From: Coccinella septempunctata
Taxonomy: Eukaryota > Arthropoda > Insecta > Coleoptera > Coccinellidae
DNA: 64,000 nt
Assembly (NCBI RefSeq): GCF_907165205.1
Contig: NC_058193.1
Location: 18,551,521 to 18,615,520, forward strand
Direction of reading: 5' to 3'
The position numbers and the translations under genes were made by a program. The notes beneath the pieces are model-generated. The model saw only the letters and a list, made by a program, of their open reading frames with translations. It made no database searches and was not told where the DNA came from. Shown here piece by piece: positions 1 to 50,700 of the stretch (position 1 is the stretch's first letter; each line of letters begins with the position of its first letter).

Positions 1-24
1 AATAATAACATATGTCAAAATAAG

Positions 25-30
25 TTTATT
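25..30 (-). terminator. possible poly(A) signal of the MRP gene
   Basis: TTTATT on the plus strand is AATAAA on the minus strand, about 550 bases after the MRP stop codon. The hexamer is frequent in AT-rich DNA, so this is only a candidate. Confidence 0.35.
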
Positions 31-575
31 TCAAAAACTACAAAAACAATAAATCAGAAGAATAAAATCATATTCTGTATGTAAGTTACTACTAGTTAAT
101 TCATTTTAAGTAGCTCCTCAAATACTGTTTCAGAGATAGGTTCAGAAACCATTAATTTAATATTCGAGAAATAAGAATCTTGAACAAAATCTAATATTCA
201 TAAAATTAAGTAGTAAGAGCAGTTGAATATCACAAACTTCATTCCACAAATTTCATATTGGTGATGAGGTAGTAATATTTTGATCCAAATTTATAATCTC
301 GGTGAGCTGCTTTGAGGAATACATTTCCATTTTGGCCGCCAGAGGAGCAGTTAGAATATAAAAATACATGTAAAAAATAATTGCTCAACATCAAATAGAC
401 AAAATTATGTTCAGACTAATCAATATCAAATAACTAGATTACTTAGTGTGATGAAATTGTACTTAACAAACAACTAATGATCTTTTGATCTCAAAATATT
501 TTTGATTGGTTGGATTTGGGAAAAGATTGTCTCAATAATTGCTCTTTTAAGAACACAACTGTGCATATGGCAAGT

Positions 576-36358
<35,783 letters not shown>

Positions 36359-38677
36359 CTTTCAATTTCCAAATAACTTTCCGACGAGCATTAAACTCGC
36401 CCACTACGTGAAGGCTGAAGGTTTCGGATTCGCTCACTGATGCAATACGCAAGTCAATCAGTTATCATTCAATAAGGAAAATTGGCTCCTAAAAGAATAA
36501 TACAATATTATGCAATAGTAGCAGTGGGATGATTTATTCCATTAATCATATCATATTTAAAGGGTTCTGTTGTGTACATAAATCCTATTTATGGGGTGCC
36601 ATTGAAATCCGAGCTCTTTCGCTTCATATTTGTAGTTTTTACTTCATAAACTTTCAGATCAACTGCAGGAAAGAGGAACCTCTTTGACTGCAAGATTCCC
36701 TTTTTTGGCAAAAATGACTAGAAACAAACTAGCATGAAGTTTTAAAATAAAGAGAATAAACATATTAAAGTCCTATAACAGGTTTCCTGGCCTCACAGAC
36801 AACCGATACCGGTAAGCTGAAGAAAAAATATGTATATCCATATTATTCCAAATCCAAAGAGTATCAACTTGTTGCTGTTTGTTTTAACTGAAGGTTTTTT
36901 TTGAGTATGTATGTATTAATAAAGGTTAAAGTTCATGACGACTGGAAACTGGAACAGATACCATAGGTATCTGTTAGTTAGGTATTCTGTATTAACAGAC
37001 TCTCTGCCTAAGAACTCCTTGAACTCAATTACTATAATTAATCTTTCAAATCCTATCAAATTAATTGGGAATTAAATCGTTCGTTCTGCTAGAGGGGACA
37101 GAGGGGTAGACACTTTAGTGAAGGTGTGAAGGAGGAGCCTCCTTGTTGGTTTTCGGTTTCTCGACTTGGTGGTCGAAATTAGATGCGACAGGCTGACAGA
37201 AACATGTAGTGCACAGGTTGTCCCAAATTCGATGTCCAGTGAGCATAGACAAAGCCAGTGAGGGAATCTCGGAAACTAGAAAAGCTAGAGCAAAACCGAT
37301 GACACGTTTCCCGGTTTCCATGCAAGCTCTTTTTCAGAAAACAAAGAATAGTGAAGACCGTAGCCTCCTACGATCCTTCGTTTTTGAGTTATTAGCAAAA
37401 ATTGAGATTTTGACGATTTCAAAAAGTTGAGACACCCTGTACACTAGAATCCATAAGACCTAGACTAGAGCTTGTTTTGCTAGCGAAACAAAAATAGGTT
37501 GTCTATGGAAACCGTAGATATATCTACCAAAGATTATAGAGATTATTAACTCTTTAATCTTTGATATCTACGATGGTACAATGTACAGAAGAGATTTCTC
37601 TACCCTCCATACTCCTACGTCCCCAACCCAACCTAGACCGGTCCAGCCTAGAGACAATTCACAATTCAAACCAAAGATATTACCAAATATTACACACCTT
37701 AATATGTACAGGCTGTGCGTCCTGAATATTGAGGGCCACACAAAATGGCGCCGATTGACTCTTTTTACGAGGACCCTATGACTGCAGTAGGATCTATTTT
37801 AGTTTGTTTCGAGTCCAGACACATGTTTTTTGTCGCACTACCCCCTTATTTAAACCATCCTACCCCCGACCGTTAAAAACGGCCAAATTATGTTTATAGA
37901 AAAGTTGATTAAGAGTATTAATGCTTGCAGGAAAGTTTTTTTCGATATTTCTATGTGTTAGTTTTAGAATTCAACTAATATTGTTAGGTCGTTCACCTTT
38001 TTTAACTGATACATCGAAATATCGAAATTACGAAATTGTTGCTTGTTGTTGATATACTAATTTCATCTTGACCCCTCTCTATTTATCCTACACCTTCATT
38101 AACGCAAAATTTTTGCATAACGAAAAGATGTGTGTCACATATCAATATTTAGATCGGAATAAAAACAATTTCAAGGTTCAACTATTGGAATTCACCAACT
38201 TGTAATATCTTTGATTGAGACAAAGAGCGGTAAAGGCTCAGCAAATAATAATATCCAGCTGTTTAATGCATTCAATTTTTGGGAATTAATCAACAAAGTT
38301 TTGTGTGTATATTTTTACGCAGGTACAGAATCAAATACTGATCAAATTAATAATAGAAGGTGCTCCAAAGTGACATATTTTCTAACAGTGATAACAAAGC
38401 GGAAGTTAATCTCTGAGAAGAGTTGACGTAACGTAGACCAAAAACTAAAAAGTGAGACGTCTTGTGGAGGCCATTGGATGAATACCAAGAATAAAGAAAA
38501 AGATAAATCTTTGTTTTGACATAGTCATTTTAATTTTTGACGTTGACGGTTGACGGGTTAACTTCTCTCTGGTTGTTGTTGACAAACATACTCATACATG
38601 TTATTATTATAAACGCACGAGCATAACAGGGATTGATTTTTGTGATATAGACAGTGATTGTAATAATATTTATAGTG
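36359..38677. promoter_or_regulatory. divergent intergenic region between MRP and PIH1D1
   Basis: Must hold the 5' untranslated regions and promoters of both genes because their start codons face away from each other. It contains a one-arm copy of foldback family 2 (37205-37440) and an inverted TAGATATATCTACCAAAG segment at about 37515-37575. I see no convincing TATA box. Confidence 0.5.
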
Positions 38678-38743
38678 ATGCCATCCAATTCAATTTTCCT
38701 GGAAGTTGATTCATCCATAAAAGAAAATCAATTAAAATTAGTC
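38678..38743 (+). CDS. PIH1D1: PIH1D1 exon 1
   Basis: MPSNSIFLEVDSSIKENQLK plus Leu-Val, 22 codons, donor gtgagt, phase 0. First in-frame ATG; upstream sequence is AT-rich with no longer open frame. The N-terminal region is poorly conserved in the family, so this start is inferred from frame joining to exon 2. Confidence 0.7.
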
Positions 38744-41700
38744 GTGAGTAGTCAAGGAATGTTATAATGCTTTTTAGATTTTAATACTGATTGCTGTTTC
38801 AGGATAATGAAAGCAATGAAAATTTCCAGAAGCTGTTTTCAGAAAATGATCCTGAATTTCCATCGAAATATATTCAACCATACCCAGGTATGTACTTGTT
38901 GCTGATTTCGAGGTTATTGAACCTTTTACAGTTCACAGTAGAGTAATAATAATAAAACTCCCTCTTCCCACTTTTGTTATCGCATTTCTTTTGGAAAATA
39001 GTCCCAGCAGACACAATTTTGCCTCTTGTTTCTGGACGACTTCGACTTAGAGTTTTGCCATATACTATGGAAAGTACCATTGCGCTCATTGACTACAAAA
39101 ATGTGTGCATTTATAACCATACAATTCATCAATCAAATGATGTCCTGTCATATATGTTTAAATATCTACAGCGGGTGTCGAAATTTTGATAGCCTGATCA
39201 TTGGTTTGGCAGTCATGTGAATTCCCGAATAAAATACATAACTTTATTTTTTGATTCCAGAATAAATTGTTATTTATGGTTAATGTAACAGATTTATTAC
39301 TGAATGTTACATTAACAGGGGGTTTTAGAAAAATTTGATTGTCCTATCAACAGTTCTGTGGATTCCATAATGAAATCACTGAACTTTTTCATTCCTGATT
39401 GAATCGACGAAGTAGCAAAAAAGACTTATATAAATCATAATTTGATGTAAAAATTATATTTTGAATGTATACAAGTGAATTATCAATTGAAGACAAATCT
39501 ATGTTGAATTGTCAAGAGTTGATTCCCTGATCTAGCTTTGTGAAACTGAGCAAATTTTAAATTATGTATATGTTATATAAACCCATAGACTAATAATTAA
39601 CATGGACTTTGTCTGTGATAGAGAGGTCGGTTGGGGTATGATCCGTATATACACTTTGATTTCTTCGGTTAGTAAGTGGCCAGTCCGTATATGTCGAATT
39701 CCTGACAATTCAGTGCAATATCTGTCAGCAGAGTAACTGTACTAATCACTCTGGTAACTCTTTGTAACCAAATGTGTATATATGGACTATTGAGACTATG
39801 GTCCGTATATACACTTTGGTTTCGTTAGTAAGTAAGTGGCTGGTCCATATATGTCGAATTCGTGACACTTTGGTACAATATCTGTCACCAGAGTAACCGT
39901 TCTGATGACTCTGGTAACTCTAGGTAACCAAAGGTGTATATACGGACCACACCCTTGGTTGAATAAGAGATAGTGTTTGTGGGTAAGGTGACAAAAGGTT
40001 ATGGAACACTCTAGAACTCAAGGGGTTTCTAAATTCTGCTTGTTTTTATTGTACATGATTTATGAGAAAAAATACGGTTTTAGCTTTTTTCAGAACTAAT
40101 AAACACATCATAATGCCCATTTACCTACCTCCAGTGCCAGAAATATTATCCAATGAATGGTCATAATATGTAAGGTATTCTAACGATGAAATACAATTCA
40201 ATTTCACAAGTTGAAAATTCCAAAGAATTAAACAACAGAAATACTTACTTCCATAGTCAATGAAACAGATGTATCAATATATGAATATATTTACTCTCAA
40301 TGCATAATATTTTTTAGACCCACATGATCCAAGTTCATGGGGAAATTTTCCATAACAACTTTCCAACAAGTTTCCGAGATAGCAAACAGGAATTCCTCAA
40401 CATGCCTTAGAAATAAATAATATCAAAGAATATGTGAGTTTCATTGAAGAATAAATACCATAGATTAAATAGATGGATCATAAGCTATTTTCCAGACTGT
40501 TCATTTTTCAAATTATTCCCACTCCAAATAACCACCAATGAAATGAATTTTCGCTTGTTTTCCCCTCCAGATCGCTTCTAAAATTTCTAAGACGGCGTGT
40601 GTATTTGTAATTGTCAAAATATTATTTCAATCATTCACGTCGTAATATTTTGGAAAATAAGCAGCGATGTGCCGTAAAAACGTGTGTTTGAAATAAAAGT
40701 GCAATTTATACACGAAAGAGGAAAGCGATTTATTTATTCTGGTAAGTTTTTGATATTTTATTCTTGTTTGAGTTCACGACTTTATGAAATCAGGGGAGGG
40801 AGTTAGGGCACGCCAGGGTCGAATTAAGTTTGAATCCCATCTAATGATGGGATTGAAATGTTGAGTTTATACAATCAAATAATTGATTTCAATTTTAGAT
40901 TTCCCAGAAATGAAACCAGACGACAGCAGTGGAGAGTTGCACTGGGTCTTGAAAACAATTCACACTTCTCTTGTAATTTATACTCCAGACTTTAGTATAA
41001 TGAGAGTAATCGACTTTTACCGTAAATTTGAAAAAAGATGCCATCCCGAGTGAGGTAAGATAGGTAGTTTACCACTTATTTAACTCGCTTTATTGTCTGA
41101 TTATCACTTTCTTTGGAATTTTGCAAGTGATTTCTGACTACTTCTGAACTTGAAAATAATAGTAGATTTTTTCTTATTATATAATGCTTTTTAGTATAAA
41201 CATTCTTCCTGGTTTCGAGATGAACAGTATAACGCGATATTAATTGCTTCAATAATGTTGTAATTATAGCCAATACTGTGCCAAACCTGTTATCAGTACT
41301 GGAGTTTTTGAGGAAAATGGAAGGAAAATGGGAACAATATCAAGAAACACGAATGCCAGTTCAGGATTTGCAGAAATGAAAGCTTCTTGTAGTTCAAGGA
41401 TAAAACAAGTGAGGTACATACCTACCCAGGGAGGTATACAAAATTCCTTATAAATTACTATGGCAAATAGAACTCGTCTTAGGAATGAAAATCCATAAAA
41501 ATGAGCTGAGGTCATATTTGGAACTTTTTGTGAAAATCAAAAAAGTTTCCTTTATTTCTAAAATGTATTTCAATGTAAAAATTATGCTACTACTGTAATT
41601 ATGATTACAATAATGACCATTCAATTATAGCTCGGATATTCCCATTATTTTTATGATTTATTAAATGAAAATGTCTGTTATCAGGATACCTCATATTTCG

Positions 41701-44700
41701 AAGTAAAACTTCAGTTGAAAAATTGTTGCAGGAGACAAGCGGAGAACAGAAATTAAAAAACAGCTAATTGACGTCAAAAAACCGATTCAAGATAACGAGT
41801 GAGTCGTCAGTACTTCAAGAAAAAAGTTGCTGCCCTACAAGCAGTTCCTAATTCATTGGAAAAAAAAATTCAAGATGAAAGCTTAGAAAGCTTTGCTTAA
41901 AAGTTACATTATTATTGAGTTAGAGCTTACAGTTTCGTAAAATAACTCTTGATTATTATGCACTTCAACACCAAAAAGCACTTTCGAGGTGGTATAAAAA
42001 TTTGAAAGGGGAAGCAGGTTGTTGAACTAGGTATTTGAGTTGCTGAAAAACACTGCTCTTTAGTTTATATGCAATATAACTTAATTCAATTTAAAACTGC
42101 CCGTAAAAAAATATTGATTCTTCATCTAGAATTGAGGGATTCTTTTATGAGTTACTGTATACAATAAGAAATAATTTCCTATTTCACAATCATTGGTTCA
42201 TGTTTACAGTATTACATTACTGTTTCATTCCGCAAAATCTGTACGGAAGACTTGAGGATTTCTTCAATGAACAAACTCTTTTAGATTCTCATTATACAAA
42301 TTCCATAAACTTCAGCTGCTTCCACTTCTATTGATTTGAGAATTTACCATTCTAAAGGGAATTTTTTCATGAAAGTAATTTTTGGTTTTCAGTTAATGCT
42401 TAGTGAATAAAATTTCAAATAATCTGTATGTAGGTTAGGGTCATATTGACTATTATTTGTGTATGGTAACATTGTATTCAAAATAAATTCTTTTTTACAT
42501 CAGTTGTTTTGGTATTACATATTAGTTCTACATCCCTTTGATTAGTTGTCATAAGAAAAATACTCGAAATCTTTGCAATGAAAATTGAAACATATTTCCA
42601 TTCGATATAAAATTATTGCCGACTACCTGAAATATTCACAGTGTGACTAGTTCTGAATCCGCCCCTGTCCAGTTCCCCCACCCAAGATATCCAAATTCAC
42701 ATTTATGGCAGTATTTCGTGAACGCGTTTTTGTCGAGATGCTCTATCTCCTGTTTTATTAATCTATGATAAATACAATGAGAATAATAAATACTCAAACA
42801 TTCTATGTATCAAGACCTTGTTGTCAAAGTCTGCATCACATATTTGTTTATATCCATCATAGAATTTTGGCATTGGCCACATGGACTTGGTTCATCTCTT
42901 TCTTATTTGATTAAAACGCACAAACCCTTCTCTCTCTAATACATCCAACCTCTCGATATACTGAAAAATCACGTGATAGTCCATGTATTATAATTCTAAA
43001 AACCAAACGTTGAGCCACTTTTTGACTAATATCAACAATTTATTTAATTATTTTTTTTTATCATTCTACAACTCTAAAATTTAACCCACACATACTTAAT
43101 TAATAAATCTACAGAACATATTTTCAGCTATGGTCATAGGGTTCAATGTGCAGTTATTAACATAGATGAAAAATAAAAAAATAATACTAATTTTCTCCTA
43201 CGCCACCTTTATTTCAGAATATCTTATGATAGTACAATTTAGATATAGTAAATGTTTAGAACGCAATTCTTATTGTTTTGTTCTACATTGACATGTGGGG
43301 ATAAAAATATTGTTTGCATTTGAAAAAATCGATTTTCTTGAAATCCAACTTTGACTGTCTTGTTGGAACCTCCTGTATATCAGAACATTGTTAATGTCCC
43401 CCATAAAAAAAACATTGAATGTCTTTCCGGCAACCAATTTCTTAAATTATATCTGAGATTGGGTATTTAGACTCCTGTGAAATAAACAGTATCCTACTAG
43501 GCTTCATCTGTTGATTTTTTTTCCAAAAACGACGAATAACTGGAAAACAACCCGATATAGCAATAGGCCGTAATAAATAAAAATTATGATTTAATTATAT
43601 AGTTGGAGAAACTAATAGTTGGGATGCCCAAGAGAGAAATTCGGGATATACTCGAGCTTTTCAGATTATTATCTTGGACAATCAATTCGCAGGCCGAAGT
43701 GCACTTCGGCACGAAATTTACCATTCGCAATAATCTTGGAACCAAATACTCAAATGAATAAAAAATGTAATTGATCAAAACATAAGCATCAGCATCATCT
43801 ATAGCCGGCATGAAATTCCTTGCCGAAGTGATAGTTTGCAACTTACAAGAAATTTTGTCTTGAATTTCATTGTGAATGGTAACGGAGAACGCTATCTGCT
43901 AGGCTTCCGTGCCGAAGTGCACTTCGGTACGTGAATTGATTGTGAATGTAGCTGTACACATCCCTGAGCGCGGTGCCTTTTTTCCTTATTTTCAAGCTAA
44001 TGATTCAAGAATAACGGAATAAATATAATCTGACATCTTCAGAAAGCCGAAACAATAAAAATTGGCCATAAAGATCGCAAAAATCTGTTTTTTTTTTCAA
44101 TTATCTCCTCTCCTGGGCTTCAAACTGTTTTCGCATTTATGATGGAAGTTGAAGAGCATAACATTTTCTACAAATATTGTCCGAAGCAATTTTTTTACGT
44201 GCAAACGTTTTTGAGGATATATGGCGATGAATGTACATTAGACTGGGTTTCTACCCTGCCTTGGCCTTTCGCATGTGTGGCTAAGCTCCTCGCCCTCATC
44301 ACCCTCTAACTCGAAAACGGTTAAAGCTGCATTCACAATTCACTTCGCTGGTCGAAGTTCACTTCGGCACGGATGTTAAGCAGATGGCGTTCTCTGTTTC
44401 TAAAGATATTACTGTGTAATATTTATGTCTGTTTCCATTCCTAATGAAATTCAAGTCCAGTTACGAATGGTAACAGAGAACGCCATCTGCTTAACTTCCG
44501 TACCAAAGTGCACTTCGGCCCGCGAAGTGAATTGTGAATGCAGCTTAAGAGTATGTAAAATTGCTTCAGACAAATGTTATAAAGAATTTAATTATCTACA
44601 ACTTTCATAATGAATACAGAAACGATTAGAGGTACAGGAAGATATTTTGAAAAAATGCAATTGTTATCATCTTCAAACTGTCATATTGAGAAACCCCCCC

Positions 44701-47700
44701 TAATTAGTGTCAACACGTCTGAAACACCGGGATTAACTATCCGTATGAAAATCTGACACGCTCCAGTATGTAGAAGTAACGATTTTTTTTGCATTGTCAA
44801 AGGACCGCTGTGGCCTTGCGTCACCTCCAAATTGTCAGTCTCTTGAAAAGTAGCTTCATTTTGGTCTAAATAACATATCCTCTAAAAAACTAACACGCTC
44901 GAAAAAAATTTGTTTTTTACATTTTCAGCTCTCCGAACGGCCAGCCTCACCACGCAAACTGTCAGATAAACATGAATTTATTATCAGAGACACGTAGGGC
45001 ATATACACTATATTAATCTGACACACTCGAGTATGTATGTATACCTGACGATTTTTTTCACATCTTTGAAAACGTGTAGACTCTCCCCACCGCTGAAAGT
45101 GCAACCATCAAGAACCTTTCTACCATCTAATCTTCAAAATCCACTTGGTCTCCACGACGCTCGAGTAAATCCCGATTCAGCATCGTGGGCATCCCAACTA
45201 TAAAAAATTAGCTTCATGGTCAAGGTGAACTCAAAATTAAAATTTTTTTAAGCGAATTTCGTCAAATATAATCCAAACGGCGGTGCTTTGGAATTATGTT
45301 TTCCAATTGCTTATTATAGCTAACTAACGGAGTTCTACTGAGTGTTCAAGCGCTCAAGACAAGGAATGTCAAGTCCCCACGCTTTTTTTGAGTTTTTTGA
45401 GAACGGACTCTACAGTCCATTCAAGAATTTTTGGCATCTCGGGTGGATATGGAAAATTGAATTTAAGTTAAGATTTTGTATTGCGAATGAACATTGACCT
45501 TTAGAACTATTATAGGTGAATCTATGCACTGACCGAAGATAATATTTATGTTTTAATAATTTAATTGAACGAATTGTGAACAAAATTTGTATCAATTTTG
45601 AATTCCTTGAATTTGAAAATTTCTTCCTTTCAAATACTTTTCTAGGTTATTAAAATATAATATATTCCAGTTCTGGGATTGAAACCAATTTTGTGATCAG
45701 ACATTAAACTACGTCTGGACTTTTAAGGCCACTGGAATGGGATGTCAATGATTCTTGAATGGACTATACCAAAATCGAATTCAATCTTCAATCAGACCAA
45801 TCACTTTCGTTCGTTCATTCAAACACCAACGAGATATAAAGCCCGTTTGTAACAGCCGAGATTTCTCTGGAGAATTCTCTACCAAATTTTGGTAAGAAAA
45901 CGGCAGAGATTATTTTGTATGCAACTGAACAGTGAATTCTACCGAGAGTGCGTATGTAACGGTGAAGAATTCACGGCGCATGAATTCTCGAGTAAATTCC
46001 CTAGAGAATTCTTGGCTGTTGCAAACGGGCTTGATAAAATTCGTCCGCTATTTTGAATTGATTAATTTTGACGAAAAAAGTGCAATCATAGACCAGAAAA
46101 CATAAGTACATACAGGATACCGCCGATACCGGTCAAGTCAATAAAAGCGTGTTAAAAAGAAAACCCGCAAAGAGGTAAAATATTATCAGGTTCTTTTTAA
46201 CCACAATTGCGGTAGAGTCATCACATCAGGTAGGATAGATAATATCATCAGAAAGTTAAGACAGAGCCCTAGCCCCTAGGTGGTACGTTTGTTTCGTGTA
46301 CGAAATATGATATGTTCTCGAGAGCTTGAATGATGATGTTAAAATCGAATAATTAAGAAGTATGCTGTTTATGGCGTGAATCAAAAAGTAAATAATTTCC
46401 TACATCAAATTGATCACTTGGTTCTATGAGAAATAATAACCGCTTGAAAATATTCACCCGAAGGCGAGGATAATTTTTATAAAAATACATCAGTTTCTAC
46501 GAATGAAGATGTTTTTACTAGGTGGCCTCGAGAAGATTTGAAGGGAATTCGCGAGGTCGCCAGAATATTACATTCTTTATATCAAATTGTGTTCATCAAT
46601 TTATGATGTCATTGAATGCCAGTTAACAGGAAGTAGTGTGAATTTTATGAAACTTGAATTATGTGTCTAATGTTGATTGAAATTCCATTTTGCATATTAT
46701 CAATTAACAGAATGGTATTTACGAATAATCACTTATGGAAGTGAAAATATTGAATATCAATTATAAAATCAGTTCTACGAATAGTTAGTTCATTGAAATA
46801 TCAATCATTATGAATTGGGAAAGGAGTATGAATGAAAAGTACTCAATAGAAATCGTACTCAACAGAAAACTTCTTGTGATAAATTCCTAAATATAAATTA
46901 AAGTCCATGCATTATCTATTAGAGGCGATCCAGAAATTTTCACATTTGCAGACTGTTCTAGCATTGGGCTAAAGGTTTTTACTTACTTACGGAAAAATAC
47001 AAAATATAAAATTAGAATTGCTCAATGATTCGTTCGAGCCAAAATAGGTAGCAAAGAGTAATCTCAGTAATCTGTATCTCGTGCAAATATATTAACACTT
47101 CCGTAAATATTCTGTTTAATTCTTCAATTTTAATCCTTCAAAATAATGGGATCAGAATCGTCGATCGCCAGTTGTAGTAATAGTTGTCGGAGGGTGCCTG
47201 CTTTTTTCAATTTGTATTGGGTTACATCCAGTTGTTTTCAATTGTTTTTGAGTAGAAAACTGAACGGTGGATGAACGATTATTTTGCATTCGTTTTTGTA
47301 GTCCATCCAAAAAATATAACATCCCATAAAGTCTTGAAAGTCCAGAAGCAGCTTGATTTTTGGTCACAAAAGATCTCCAGTCTGTATCACTGTAGTCACA
47401 GAACTGAAATATGTGTCCTATATATTTTAACTTAAGAAATACTCGAATTCAGAACAAATTAATCAGCATTCAAAATCGATACAATTATTTTTTCATGTAC
47501 ATAAACAGTACAAAATCCAGAATATTTTCGGTCAGTGCATAGACTTACATCGAAGAGGAAGGTTAATAAATATTAATATGGACTATAAGCAAAGGCTTAT
47601 AGTCCATTCAAGAATGATTGACATCTCGGGAGCCTATGGGAAATCGTACCTATTTATGTTGGTAATAGTTAAGATTTTGTGGTGCTGAATTCAGGTTATT

Positions 47701-50700
47701 GGTTGTTGGTATTGTGAATAAACAGTGATCTGACCTATTATATCTGAATTTTGTACTGCTGTTTACATTACTTTACTGTTCTTTCTTCAATCGTTCAATT
47801 TGGAAACATAATTGTATAAATTTTGAATGCTGATTAATATGCTCTGAATTTGAATATTTCTTCTTTTCACATAGTTTTCTAGGTTAGATTTATATATTCC
47901 AGTTCAGTGATGGAAACTACGGAAATTATTGAAGATATAACTCTGAAACTATTAGGCGGTTTTTTTCACGAACTTAACTGGCTCCTTCGGACCTTAAACC
48001 TACCCTGAAATATTCAAGCGCCCCCCTCTATTTCTTATTGATGTGTTCTCCATCAATAGACCAAGTTGAAGAGTGTTTTCGACTCAAAATACGAAAACAG
48101 ACATTTGGCAAAATAAAAAGGCTCTCGTTCCTAGGACGAAAAATTTTTTTTTATGTACCTATACTCCTTTGGAAATTTCAGTATAAGATTCCCCAATAAA
48201 AATTTTGCGTCAGATACATCCACAAGATGAAAAAACTTGCAACCTATTCAATTGATTCAATTTGTTTTTAGAGATTCGTCGGTTAGGTTCTTCAGGCAGA
48301 AAGATATATATCTGAAGGTGTTCAATTCTTGAACCAATATATTTTTAACCAACGAAAAGTTGGGTTTCCGATCAAATCAATTTATTGTTCATGCTCAATA
48401 TCAATCTATGAATCACTGACCTGAAAGGATGTTGCCAAATAGTGCAGCTATTGTATTTATACTCTCCTAATTTTCCACATTACCGGTGTTTTTATTCAAA
48501 TTCGCCGGTGTGCGGAGCACTAGCATCTACTGATTCACAGAATCAATGATCAATACACATTGATCGAGGACAACTCACTATTCACTCTCTGGCCATCACA
48601 CACAGATTAATTTGTTGTCATGTACATATTATATTTTTGCCGGTTAGAAATCTTACTACGGTCAACTGGTTACTACACACATACCGAATTTGCTTTTACC
48701 TTCAGGTTACAGGTACCACGAACGGGATAGGTTAATAGAAGACGAGCTAACTATCCTATAGTAATTTCACATTTGCAGAGTCATTCATTGTTGCCAAACA
48801 GATTATTTGTTTTTGTTGAGATAAGTGATGCGGCGAAATCGAAGGAAGTAATCGATGGGTTTCATCCAATTATGCAATATGCTGTTTCTCTTATAATTTA
48901 TAATAGTGAACTGTTATTGAGTAGGTGCGCTTTGAACGTGAAGGATTCATGGTTAATAACCGTGTCATGTGAAAATCTAGATCGAATATTATAGACTGCT
49001 AGAATTATTTTTGTTGATTAACTTCGGTCCCTTATAATGGGATTAACACAGTAAATACTCATACTAACACCGCAAATCTTCAAAAGCATTCAATTTAGGA
49101 CCCATTGATATTTTTGTTCATGGAGTTCTGTACATTTGCAAGTACCTACCACATCTGATTTTAATGTTTTAATATGATTTTGGTTGTTCATTCATTCGAA
49201 CAGGGCAAAAATCGAATACCTATAGAGCGGTCTATTTATGCAAGAAATATAAATTCGTTGTAAAAATCATAGTGTACTAGAAAAAATTTTGGATCTTCCG
49301 AAATTGGAAAGATCAACTTCGCTCCTCATTATGGGATTCGAAATAAAATCTAAAGTAGTAATTTCAACCCTGTTTACGAGATTCCATAAGAGGAGATGAA
49401 ATCCGTCCTTACAAGTTCTCCAGATCAAAAATCTCTTTGAATGTTCTTTTTAAACATATTTTGAACATCAACGCTGAATTCTTAACCCTTTTTTAATTGT
49501 TGAGACGATTTTTTCTTCGAATCTGATGAGCAAGTTTTCTAAGTTCTGGAAATCTGTCGGAATATAATTCTTCGGTACACTGCGGCTATATGCACCTGAT
49601 TTCAAAACTCTCATTTTTTTATTGGTACCTATTTCCGATTTTGTTTCAAACTTGTGAATAAGCGTTGCTTCAACTGTAAATGAGTATCGGATCGATAAAC
49701 ATAAAGTACTACTGACCTGATACTTCTCTCCAGTTAATAATGGTACTAATCGATATCCTTACATAATAAGCGTTGTTTCAAGTTCTGCAAATCTCTCGGA
49801 ATGTGATTCTACACTAAATCAACAATTTTTACACCAACTTTGGAAACAATATTAATTCTGGCATCCTACTTTCGATTAGTTTTTTCGAATATTATAAATA
49901 GAAGTGAATTTTACCTTTAGGTAAACTACACCATTTCCTGGTGCTATTCAGAAAGGGTAAACTAATTCACATCACCTGTATTCCCACTTAGTCAAGTTTA
50001 TTCCATAAAATATCAAATGTAATTCGGATTGGGCGATTGAATTTCAGAAATGGTAATTTAAAATTCAGTTTAGTCACACTTCCAGAATTTGTCAATTGTA
50101 TTATAAAAAACATCGATCGTAATTCAGAATGAAATCGATTGTTTTATCGTTTTATTCGTAAACTTTTTATAGTTTTCATAAAACACTGATATCTTAACGC
50201 TGCTTAAGCACAATCATCTTCAAAGATTGTGTGCTTATCCTGGTCAATAATGTTCGTTTTCACTTAAATTTTAATCTTTGTCCATACCTATTTCATTAAC
50301 TGAAAACACCTGGAAATAGTGTAAAATCTGAATAACATGATTTTCCCTACACTACACGTCTAGTTAGTAGTTACAGGGTAAAGGTGAGAACCCAGTGCAA
50401 ATAATATGAGTCAGTTTCTAATTCAATAATGGCTTTCCAATTCAGTCTTGGTACGTTCTGCTAATTGAAAATCTCTCGAAATGTGGTTTTATAAAATAGT
50501 ACAATATTTACTTTATGTATAATTTTAAGGAAACACCAAGAAGCCAATGTTTCAAATTTACAGCGTTTATTTCGGATTAAGTCTTTGGAGTTTAGCATCG
50601 AAGAAGAATTTTAACTCGCTTTCTTTAAATTGAAAAAAAAAAAACACCGAAAAAGCCATCGATCATCTTATAACAAGATGTTTCGACCTCATCCGAGGGC

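Noticed and set aside
37205..37440. Regulatory element near the MRP and PIH1D1 starts
   Set aside because: The sequence is one arm of foldback family 2 found at 28612-29065, so simple repeat insertion explains it.
41264..41515. 83-codon hydrophobic open frame on the minus strand
   Set aside because: Looks like a membrane helix pair but has no family motif, no neighbouring exons and is in the THAP fossil neighbourhood.
43670..44546. CRISPR-like array of repeated palindromes
   Set aside because: Only four units at irregular spacing within inverted-repeat transposons in a eukaryotic genome.
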